Assembly: GCA_001603145.1 (NCBI GenBank)
Contig: LVBI01000026.1
Span: forward strand, 1-64,000
DNA: 64,000 nt
DNA from: Spirochaetales bacterium Spiro_07
GTDB taxonomy: Bacteria; Spirochaetota; Spirochaetia; Treponematales; Treponemataceae
Direction of reading: 5' to 3'
The notes beneath the pieces were generated by a model. That model was not told the origin of the DNA. It saw only the letters and a list, made by a program, of their open reading frames with translations, and searched no databases. Both the position numbers and the translations under genes were made by a program. Of this stretch, positions 7,861 through 14,270 are shown in pieces. Positions within the stretch are counted from its first letter, which is position 1. Every line of letters starts with the position of its first letter.

Positions 7861-8547
7861 ATGAAAAAAATCACAATCTGTATTTTAGTCGCATTTATTT
7901 GTGCTGCAGCCGTGTTCGCGCAGTCTGCAAGCCGCACAATTTCTGTTTCGGGCAGCGGCTCTGTAAAAGTTCCGGCTGACATGGCAAAGCTTACGTTTTC
8001 TGTGCTCACAAAGGAACAGACCGCGCTTGATTCAGTGCAGAACAACGCCGCCAAGATGAACAAAGTCTATGCTGCGCTGAAAAAAATCGGCATTGCTGAA
8101 GATAATATCTCTACATCGAACTACAGCCTTTATCAAGAAAATTACTGGAAAGACGGCAAGGACTATCCGGGGCTTTATGTTACGTCGAACAACATTATTG
8201 TTGTGCTTGAAGACGTTGAAAAAGCCGGTCTTGTAATTGATACGGCTATTGCCGCCGGCGTAAACCAGATGAACGGCATTTCGTTCCTTGTAAAAGATTC
8301 AAAAGCTGCGCTTGAGCAGGCGCGCATTCTTGCGTTTCAGCAGGCAAAAGAAAAGGCAGAGCTTTTTGCAAGAGAAGCCGGCTGCAAGCTTGGCAAGGTC
8401 ATCAACATCATGGAAAATTCTGGTTCTTACCCGGTTGTACGCGAATATGCTATGGACGCAAAAATGGCCACAGCCAATGCCACAACAATTTCCGCCGGTC
8501 AAGATTCAGTTATGGCAAACGTTTCAGTTGTTTTTGAACTGAAATAG
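7861..8547 (+). CDS. Secreted SIMPL-domain (DUF541) protein
   Basis: 228 residues preceded by AGGAG at 7848-7852. A cleavable signal peptide (MKKITICILVAFICAAAVFA-Q) is followed directly by the SIMPL fold: RTISVSGSGSVKVPADMAKLTFSV, the NNAAKMNKVYAALKKIGIAEDNI segment and the C-terminal QARILAFQQAKEKAELFAREAG helix. SIMPL proteins are periplasmic or surface proteins of unclear molecular role (oxidative stress, BP26-like assemblies). A single gene ended by the terminator at 8571. Confidence 0.9.
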   Translation: MKKITICILVAFICAAAVFAQSASRTISVSGSGSVKVPADMAKLTFSVLTKEQTALDSVQNNAAKMNKVYAALKKIGIAEDNISTSNYSLYQENYWKDGKDYPGLYVTSNNIIVVLEDVEKAGLVIDTAIAAGVNQMNGISFLVKDSKAALEQARILAFQQAKEKAELFAREAGCKLGKVINIMENSGSYPVVREYAMDAKMATANATTISAGQDSVMANVSVVFELK

Positions 8548-8570
8548 CAGCTGAATAAATGCCAAAAGAC

Positions 8571-8608
8571 AAAGCCCTTCGTTGTACAAAACAGCGGGGG
8601 CTTTTTTT
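8571..8608 (+). terminator. Rho-independent terminator, copy 1 of a 37-bp direct repeat
   Basis: AAAGCCC...GGGGGCTTTTTTT with a loop that contains the palindrome TTGTACAA. The first 37 bp are identical to 11661-11697, including the loop. Confidence 0.85.
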
Positions 8609-8651
8609 ATGGGTATGGTGATGAAAACAGTCCTTTTGATTCGTTTTCTCC

Positions 8652-8960
8652 CTATAAAATGGTATCTAAAAAATCTGCAAGTTTTTTTTGTTGGTCTTTA
8701 GTCAGGCGATACCAGCGGTTTAGAATTTCAATTTGTGCTTTTGTTAATTGTTCTGAAAAACATTCATCTTCTGTAAAGAATTGAGACAAAGTAATTCCAT
8801 AGGCATCACATATATGCTGTAACGATGGAATTGATGGAATTAAGTTTTTCCTATACCACGATGAAATAGTAGATTGTGTTAAGCCCGCTCTTTCAGCAAG
8901 TTCATATTCAGACCAGCCTCTTTCAAGCCGCATTTTTGTTATTTTTTCGAGAATATCCAT
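8652..8960 (-). CDS. XRE-family regulator of the PH/SHOCT islet
   Basis: 102 residues. Residues 5-65 are a Cro/C1 helix-turn-helix (RLERGWSEYELAERAGLTQSTISSWYRK, then LQHICDAYGITLSQFF). A C-terminal amphipathic segment (residues 70-102, LTKAQIEILNRWYRLTKDQQKKL) is typical of short XRE proteins and may dimerise. It is divergent from the gene at 9071; the 110-bp gap has a consensus -10 box and a repeated gatatgtc motif, so it probably represses the rightward operon. Confidence 0.88.
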   Translation of the reverse strand: MDILEKITKMRLERGWSEYELAERAGLTQSTISSWYRKNLIPSIPSLQHICDAYGITLSQFFTEDECFSEQLTKAQIEILNRWYRLTKDQQKKLADFLDTIL

Positions 8961-9004
8961 ATAAATCTCTTACGATTGTACGTTTATTTTACTTCGAATT
9001 TTCG

Positions 9005-9052
9005 TTGCTTTTTAATATGATATGTCGTATAATTAAAAACGATATGTCATAT
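9005..9052 (+). promoter_or_regulatory. Promoter and repeated operator of the islet operon
   Basis: TTGCTT (9005-9010), 17 bp, TATAAT (9028-9033). The motif GATATGTCRTAT occurs at 9019-9030 and 9041-9052, exactly 22 bp apart (two helical turns), one overlapping the -10 box and one at the predicted start of transcription. This arrangement fits repression by the divergent XRE protein. Confidence 0.6.
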
Positions 9053-9070
9053 ATATAAAGGAGATACATT

Positions 9071-9898
9071 ATGGCTAAAAAAATTAAAATCATAATGCGG
9101 AAAGAAGGGGAGAAAGACATATGTATAAAATGTCACCCAGAGATTAAGGTATCTTTTATTAAAGGTCTTTTAGGTCTTATGTTTAGTGGAATTTCTCCAT
9201 TTAAGGCAAAACCTATTAATATCAAGGATTTATTGATTGGTTTCCTTTTGTTTTGTTCTATTTTCGTTATTCCTTTAATATTTTTTTTATACAGTACTGC
9301 TCTGAGTGTTGTTGTTTTTATCGCTTTAGTTGCAGCTAATGTTATTTACAATAAAGACTATTGCTTCAATTTCATTAAAAAGAGGCTTTCAGAGGGTTAT
9401 GTTGTTGAAGATGAAGAACACAAAAAACTGTTAGAAGCAGCCGGCGTATTTGCTACTCCTGAAAATATTCAAAATGTAAAACCGAAAAATTCAATTCTTG
9501 CAAAAGTAGATGGTTTTATAAACAAACTGCCGTTTAATGGAATGGCAGCAAAACTTCCAATTCTTCAAAGATTTTCAAAATATGCAAATTATGCAGTTTG
9601 CGTTTTAGCAGTTCTTTTATTACTAAGCATTTTTACTGCAAAAAATCCAGTGGATTCCTACCTTGATGATTATGAAAAATTAGTTAATTCAATGGCAAAG
9701 GTAATGATACAGTATGAAAATGGGGATATTACTGAGAGAGAAGCGGAACGTAAAATTATGAATATAATTGCAGAAAGTGAGGAACTTGATAAAAAATACA
9801 GAATCAAAGATGACGATTGGACTCCAGCACAGAAAAGTCGTATGCTGAAAATAATGGCTGATTATGAAGACCTTGAGAACAGCATTTACGGATATTAA
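9071..9898 (+). CDS. Membrane protein with DUF2628-like region
   Basis: 275 residues after AAAGGAG. Residues 1-45 include an ICIKCH motif; two adjacent transmembrane segments follow at about 55-100, then YCFNFIKKRLSEGYVVED, the stretch that resembles DUF2628 (membrane helices followed by a basic helix ending in GY). A third transmembrane helix lies near 175-195, and the C-terminal 75 residues are charged and helical, outside or cytoplasmic. First gene of a tightly spaced AT-rich operon with two SHOCT proteins and a lipoprotein. Function unknown. Confidence 0.75.
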   Translation: MAKKIKIIMRKEGEKDICIKCHPEIKVSFIKGLLGLMFSGISPFKAKPINIKDLLIGFLLFCSIFVIPLIFFLYSTALSVVVFIALVAANVIYNKDYCFNFIKKRLSEGYVVEDEEHKKLLEAAGVFATPENIQNVKPKNSILAKVDGFINKLPFNGMAAKLPILQRFSKYANYAVCVLAVLLLLSIFTAKNPVDSYLDDYEKLVNSMAKVMIQYENGDITEREAERKIMNIIAESEELDKKYRIKDDDWTPAQKSRMLKIMADYEDLENSIYGY

Positions 9899-9945
9899 AA
9901 TTTCTAACTATAAAATAAATAGGATTCTTGTTGAGGGAGTTTTTT

Positions 9946-10491
9946 ATGCGCACACTTGAAAGCATACAAGATGAAATAAGGGCTCTTGGAGAAGTTGATT
10001 TATTTGGTACTGCAAAAGAAGTAACCCATTTGCCTGAAATTCTGGCAGATGATGAAAATATCCGGTATCTGACTTCTGGCTTAACCAATGGAACAACATG
10101 GCTTATTGTTTGTACCCAAAAAAGAATCATACTTCTTGATTACGGATTCTTATTTGGAATGAAACAGTCTGAAATGGCATTGGAGAATATCAATTCGATT
10201 TCTTACCAACAAGGCTTGCTTTTTGGCTCAATTGAAATTTGGCATGGTGGAGCCAGAATGCTGATTGAGAATTGCGGAAAAGAAACTGTAAGACCATTCG
10301 TTGATGCTGTAAACAAAGCTATCAAAGACTTGAAGAATGGGAATGTACAGTCTTCTGTAAAGCAACAAGACTCTGCACAAACAAATCAAGATGATATTGT
10401 AAGTAAGCTGGAGCGCCTTGCTGCTCTTAAAGAAAAAGGCATTCTTACTGATGAGGAATTTGTAGCACAGAAAGCAAAGATTCTCGGATAG
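9946..10491 (+). CDS. Bacterial PH-domain protein with C-terminal SHOCT domain
   Basis: 181 residues; start at 9946 because GAGGGAG lies at 9933-9939. Residues 30-125 form a bacterial Pleckstrin-homology domain (NIRYLTSGLTNGTTWLIVCTQKR, LENINSISYQQGLLFGSIEI). A Gln/Ser/Asp linker leads to a SHOCT helix pair (residues about 156-181: KLERLAALKEKGILTDEEFV and the terminal KILG). SHOCT modules mediate oligomerisation; PH-type modules bind lipid or protein partners. The next gene also ends in SHOCT, so the two could assemble through it. Confidence 0.85.
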   Translation: MRTLESIQDEIRALGEVDLFGTAKEVTHLPEILADDENIRYLTSGLTNGTTWLIVCTQKRIILLDYGFLFGMKQSEMALENINSISYQQGLLFGSIEIWHGGARMLIENCGKETVRPFVDAVNKAIKDLKNGNVQSSVKQQDSAQTNQDDIVSKLERLAALKEKGILTDEEFVAQKAKILG

Positions 10492-10508
10492 AACTAGAGG
10501 AGAAAAAA

Positions 10509-11039
10509 ATGAGATTCGATTTGAGTAGAAGATTCCATACAGATTCTTCTACTGCAGATATTATGAAATTCTTGGAGAGTTCTTTCAGAAGAATGTCTGA
10601 GTCTGTTTATTATGATAATAGAATTCTTTCTGTCGAATCAGTTAATGCGACATTTGGCTCTATTAATCGGCAAGACAGAACTCTAATTGAAGCGAAGCAA
10701 AAAGATAATGATACACTGTTGATTGCATATGTATCATATAAACCTTCTGGTTGGTTTTGGATTTTCTTTGTATGCGGTCTTTTTACTACAATAGGTTGGC
10801 TTATACCAATTGTGTTTTATTTCTACCAAAAAAGTGTAGTCAAAGACGGAATTGAAGAAGTTTTCAATCGTACAGAAAATGAATTCAGGGAGAATAAAGC
10901 ATCTTCAAAAGAAGAAAAAACTGTTTTGACAGATGATATCTCTGTTCAGTTGGAGAGACTTGCCGCTCTTAAAGACAAAGGCATTCTCAGCGAAGAAGAA
11001 TTTGCTTCACAGAAAGCAAAAATTTTAGAAAACATGTAA
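10509..11039 (+). CDS. Membrane protein with C-terminal SHOCT domain
   Basis: 176 residues, 17 bp after the previous stop with GAGGAG before ATG. The N-terminal 75 residues are a small alpha/beta region of unknown fold. A hydrophobic hairpin (residues about 80-110, GWFWIFFVCGLFTTIGWLIP) spans the membrane. A charged linker leads to a SHOCT motif nearly identical to that of the upstream protein (LERLAALKDKGILSEEEF). The shared module points to hetero-oligomers at the membrane. Function unknown. Confidence 0.78.
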   Translation: MRFDLSRRFHTDSSTADIMKFLESSFRRMSESVYYDNRILSVESVNATFGSINRQDRTLIEAKQKDNDTLLIAYVSYKPSGWFWIFFVCGLFTTIGWLIPIVFYFYQKSVVKDGIEEVFNRTENEFRENKASSKEEKTVLTDDISVQLERLAALKDKGILSEEEFASQKAKILENM

Positions 11040-11060
11040 GTTTCAATAACAGGAGGAAAA

Positions 11061-11627
11061 ATGAAACGGTTGTTTTTGCTAATTTTAATTGTTTGTTCAC
11101 TCGTATTTTCTTCATGCGGGAAAAAAGGTAATGATCAAAAGAAATCTGCATCTTCTACAGAAGGAAAGTATTCCATTAGTGGAAAAGAACCAGATTTTAC
11201 CGCAAAAGTGGTGGAAGTTCCTTATTTTGTCCTGAATAACTATAGGGTAGAGTTTGATTCAAAGGAAGATGCAATAGCGTATTTCAAAGAATTCAAGAAG
11301 GACATTGATGCATATCAGAAACAATTGAAATCCATCAAGGATCCTGAAGATGCATACTCGGCAGGAATGTCTCCGGTATTCAGTTATCTGGACAATCTGG
11401 AACTGCATACAGTCGGTAAGGCAGGTGAGACCCGCTATGTAAATCTTGAAGGAGATCCTAACTACGCAGATCCGGATTATACAATGAGCGTAGATGATAT
11501 GCTTAACCAGCTTGATAAAAAAATCGATGACCTTATCAGCTTGTGTTATTTGCTTGATGATGAAGATTTGACAAAGAAGCAGGAACGCCGTCTTGAACAG
11601 ATTTTATCAAAATTTGATGAATTCTAG
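11061..11627 (+). CDS. Lipoprotein of unknown function
   Basis: 188 residues with AGGAGG before the ATG. The signal peptide ends in FSSC-GKK, acceptable for a spirochaetal lipobox. The mature protein is hydrophilic and helical, dominated by Asp, Lys and Glu, with a central stretch on dividing or counting helices (YFKEFKKDIDAYQKQLKSI) and no recognised domain. Last gene of the XRE-controlled operon and directly upstream of terminator copy 2. Confidence 0.75.
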   Translation: MKRLFLLILIVCSLVFSSCGKKGNDQKKSASSTEGKYSISGKEPDFTAKVVEVPYFVLNNYRVEFDSKEDAIAYFKEFKKDIDAYQKQLKSIKDPEDAYSAGMSPVFSYLDNLELHTVGKAGETRYVNLEGDPNYADPDYTMSVDDMLNQLDKKIDDLISLCYLLDDEDLTKKQERRLEQILSKFDEF

Positions 11628-11660
11628 ACTAAGATTTCTGTCAGTTTTATAAAACCGCTT

Positions 11661-11697
11661 AAAGCCCTTCGTTGTACAAAACAGCGGGGGCTTTTTT
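11661..11697 (+). terminator. Rho-independent terminator, copy 2 of the 37-bp direct repeat
   Basis: Identical over 37 bp to 8571-8607, including stem, loop and T-run. Ends the islet operon. Confidence 0.85.
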
Positions 11698-11762
11698 ATG
11701 GTTTAACCACAATTCAGATTGTGCTTTAGTTCGTGAACAATTTTTGACAATTCAACTTTTAT

Positions 11763-11791
11763 TTGACGAACCCTATAACATAGGGTATTAT
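11763..11791 (+). promoter_or_regulatory. higBA promoter with embedded operator
   Basis: TTGACG (11763-11768), 17 bp, TATTAT (11786-11791). The perfect inverted repeat ACCCTAT-AAC-ATAGGGT fills 11770-11786, almost the whole spacer. Binding by the HigA antitoxin would exclude RNA polymerase. Transcription would start about 5 nt before the higB ATG. Confidence 0.8.
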
Positions 11792-11802
11792 TTGTATCGG
11801 AA

Positions 11803-12162
11803 ATGAAAAGAGAATTCATAGAAACTCCGTCATTTACAAAAAAATGGTTCTCGTTGGGATTTACAGATGATGATCTTGCTGAACTACAACAGTTTCTCAT
11901 CAAAAATCCTGAAGCAGGAAATACAATGGTTGGTACTGGAGGACTGAAAAAGATTCGTTATGCCTTTGAGGGGAGGGGAAAAAGCGGCAGCGCAAGAGTC
12001 TGCTATATTGATTTTGCATGTTTTGAGAAAAACTATTTAATTCAAGTTTTTTCAAAAGAGGAAAAGCAAAATCTGACAGATTCAGAAAAAAATGCAGTTA
12101 AGAAACTTGTGTCGGTATTGAAAGTAGAAGCTGCGAAAAACTGGAGGCAGGAACATGGGTAA
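11803..12162 (+). CDS. higB: HigB/RelE-type toxin
   Basis: 119 residues of the RelE/ParE fold in the HigB2 branch: FTKKWFSLGFTDDDLAELQ, GLKKIRYAFEGRGKSGSARV (basic catalytic strand) and IQVFSKEEKQNLT. The family consists of ribosome-dependent mRNA endonucleases. The toxin gene precedes the antitoxin and overlaps it by 8 bp, the usual order for higBA. There is no clear ribosome site; the predicted transcript has only about five leader bases. Located immediately downstream of the terminator-flanked islet. Confidence 0.87.
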   Translation: MKREFIETPSFTKKWFSLGFTDDDLAELQQFLIKNPEAGNTMVGTGGLKKIRYAFEGRGKSGSARVCYIDFACFEKNYLIQVFSKEEKQNLTDSEKNAVKKLVSVLKVEAAKNWRQEHG

Positions 12163-12475
12163 TTATTATGATGAATTAATGACAAGCTTGAATGAAGCGG
12201 TTGAAATTGAGCGTGGTAACCTCAAAGGTAGAAAAACTGTCTATGAGATTCAGCCAGTAAAAAAATATGACAATACGCAAATTAGAGAGATTCGCACTTC
12301 CATTGGCATGACTCAAGGTTTGTTTGCTGATTATATGGGCGTTTCTGTAAAAACTGTTGAAGCATGGGAAAAAGGAACAAATCATCCGACTGGAACAGCT
12401 TGCAGATTGATTAGTCTGCTTGAAAACAAAACGTTCACAACTTTACCGTTTGTTCATAAAACTGCTATTGGTTAA
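12155..12475 (+). CDS. higA: HigA-type XRE antitoxin
   Basis: 106 residues; start overlaps the end of higB. The C-terminal half is a helix-turn-helix (REIRTSIGMTQGLFADYMGV, KTVEAWEKGTNHPTG) of the HigA2 type; the N-terminal 45 residues are charged and likely wrap the toxin. As in the family it should neutralise HigB and, as a dimer, repress from the palindrome at 11770-11786. Confidence 0.87.
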   Translation: MGNYYDELMTSLNEAVEIERGNLKGRKTVYEIQPVKKYDNTQIREIRTSIGMTQGLFADYMGVSVKTVEAWEKGTNHPTGTACRLISLLENKTFTTLPFVHKTAIG

Positions 12476-12505
12476 ACTTTTCCGTGCTATAATAGTCTCA
12501 CTGTT

Positions 12506-12982
12506 ATGATAAACACAACATTATGCTACATCGAAAAAGCCGGTTCTTATCTTTTGTTGCACCGCACAAAGAAAACTAACGATGTGAATAAAGACAAATG
12601 GATTGGAATCGGCGGAAAATTTGAAGAGGGCGAAAGCCCGTTCGACTGTGTTTGCCGTGAAGTGCGCGAGGAAACAGGCTTTATCTTGAATAAGGCTGAA
12701 TACAGAGGCCTTGTAACTTTTGTTTCGCGCACATCTGATGGCGGCGCACCTTATTATGAGCTTATGCATGTTTTCTGGAGCAACGACTTTACGGAGCCGC
12801 CTTTGCCTGTTCCCTGTGACGAGGGCGAGCTTGAATGGATTCCAAAATCAAAAATGAATGAGCTTCCGCATTGGGAAAGCGATGAGCTTTTCATGGAGTT
12901 GATAGAAAAACGCTCGCCGTTTTTTTCCATTAAAGTGGAATATCTGGACGGTAAAATGATTAAGGCTATCCGGGAGCAGTAA
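12506..12982 (+). CDS. NUDIX hydrolase (MutT/8-oxo-dGTP diphosphatase-like)
   Basis: 158 residues. A perfect Nudix box occupies residues 37-59 (G-x5-E-x7-REV-x-EE-x-GF), so Mg-dependent pyrophosphohydrolase activity is expected. Overall resemblance (HRTKKTNDVNKDKWIGIGGK, HVFWSNDF, LEWIPKSKM) is to MutT/NUDT1-like nucleotide sanitation enzymes; the substrate is not certain. TATAAT at 12488-12493 lies 12 nt before the ATG and no ribosome site is seen, so the leader is very short. The next gene starts two bases after its stop, forming an operon. Confidence 0.88.
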   Translation: MINTTLCYIEKAGSYLLLHRTKKTNDVNKDKWIGIGGKFEEGESPFDCVCREVREETGFILNKAEYRGLVTFVSRTSDGGAPYYELMHVFWSNDFTEPPLPVPCDEGELEWIPKSKMNELPHWESDELFMELIEKRSPFFSIKVEYLDGKMIKAIREQ

Positions 12983-12983
12983 A

Positions 12984-14270
12984 TTGAAAACAGTTGTCAA
13001 AGAGCTTGAATATGAAAAAGTGCTTGCGATGGCGCGCGAGAAGGTGCAGAAACCGATCAAGCCTGCGCTTTTCTGGCGCTGGCTCATTAAGACGCTCAGC
13101 AAGGGCGATTTGAAAAAAACGCAGTTTGTTTGCAGAAAAACCGGCATGGAAAAGCTCGGCAAGCACGAGCCGTGCCTTATTTTGATGAATCATTCATGTT
13201 TTTTAGACCTTGAAATTGCCGAAAGCATAATGTACCCGCGCCCGCTGAACATAGTCTGCACGAGCGACGGCTTTGTCGGCAAAAACTGGCTCATGCGCCA
13301 CATCGGCTGCATACCCACAAACAAGTTCGTTACAGACTTTGTGCTCGTGCGCAACATGAAATACGCGCTCGAAAAGCTCAAAAGCTCTGTCTTGATGTAC
13401 CCTGAAGCAAGCTACAGCTTTGACGGAACGGCTACGCCGCTGCCCGACACGCTCGGCAAATGCCTCAAGCTTTTGAACGTGCCTGTGATTGTAATCCGCA
13501 CTTACGGCGCGTTTGCATACAATCCGCTTTACAACAACCTTCAGCTGCGCAAGGTGAAGGTGAGCGCAGACGTTGAGTATCTGCTTTCGCCGGAAGAAAT
13601 TAGCCAAAAATCTGTTGACGAGCTGAACCGCATTCTTAAAGAGAGGTTCACGTTTGACAACTGGAAATGGCAGCAGGAAAACAATGTGCTTATAACCGAA
13701 CCTTTCAGGGCAGACAGCTTGAACCGTGTGCTTTATAAATGCTGCTCATGCGGAACTGAAGGCAAAATGCTCGGCAAAGGCACGCAGCTGAAATGCGGCG
13801 AATGCGGTGCAACGTGGCAGCTTGCCGAAAACGGCTTTCTTGAGCTGCAAACTCCGCTCAAAGTTTCCGGGCGGAATTTCCGTCATGTGCCTGACTGGTT
13901 CAGATGGCAGCGCGAAGAAGTCAAAAAAGAAATTGAGTCTGGCGAATACAAGATTCAAGCTGACGTTGACATTTACATGATGGTGAACACAAAGGCAATT
14001 TACAAGGTTGGCAGCGGCCGCCTTTTGCATTCACAAAAAGGCTTTGTACTTGACGGTTGCGGCGGCAAGCTTCATTACGAGCAGAAACCTTGCGAGAGCT
14101 ACAGTCTTTATTCAGACTATTTCTGGTACGAGATCGGCGACATGATTTGCATTGGCAACATGAAAGAGCTTTATTACTGCTTCCCCAAAGATGCCGGTGA
14201 CATCGCCGCCAAAGCCAGAATCGCCACCGAAGAATTATATAAGCTCAATCATCTGGCGCTTCACTTATAA
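12984..14270 (+). CDS. PlsC-like acyltransferase with zinc-ribbon insertion
   Basis: 428 residues from a TTG codon just after the NUDIX stop. The N-terminal 230 residues are a lysophospholipid acyltransferase domain: NHSCFLD (HX4D, His 70 and Asp 75) and the YPEAS motif near 138. A four-cysteine zinc ribbon follows (CCSCG at about 253 and CGECGATW at about 271), then a beta-rich 150-residue C-terminal domain with no recognised family. The extra half is unusual, since PlsC proteins are typically about 240 residues. Likely acts at the inner membrane on phospholipid or another lysolipid. Its 3' end overlaps the converging YgiQ gene by 10 bp. Confidence 0.82.
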   Translation: MKTVVKELEYEKVLAMAREKVQKPIKPALFWRWLIKTLSKGDLKKTQFVCRKTGMEKLGKHEPCLILMNHSCFLDLEIAESIMYPRPLNIVCTSDGFVGKNWLMRHIGCIPTNKFVTDFVLVRNMKYALEKLKSSVLMYPEASYSFDGTATPLPDTLGKCLKLLNVPVIVIRTYGAFAYNPLYNNLQLRKVKVSADVEYLLSPEEISQKSVDELNRILKERFTFDNWKWQQENNVLITEPFRADSLNRVLYKCCSCGTEGKMLGKGTQLKCGECGATWQLAENGFLELQTPLKVSGRNFRHVPDWFRWQREEVKKEIESGEYKIQADVDIYMMVNTKAIYKVGSGRLLHSQKGFVLDGCGGKLHYEQKPCESYSLYSDYFWYEIGDMICIGNMKELYYCFPKDAGDIAAKARIATEELYKLNHLALHL

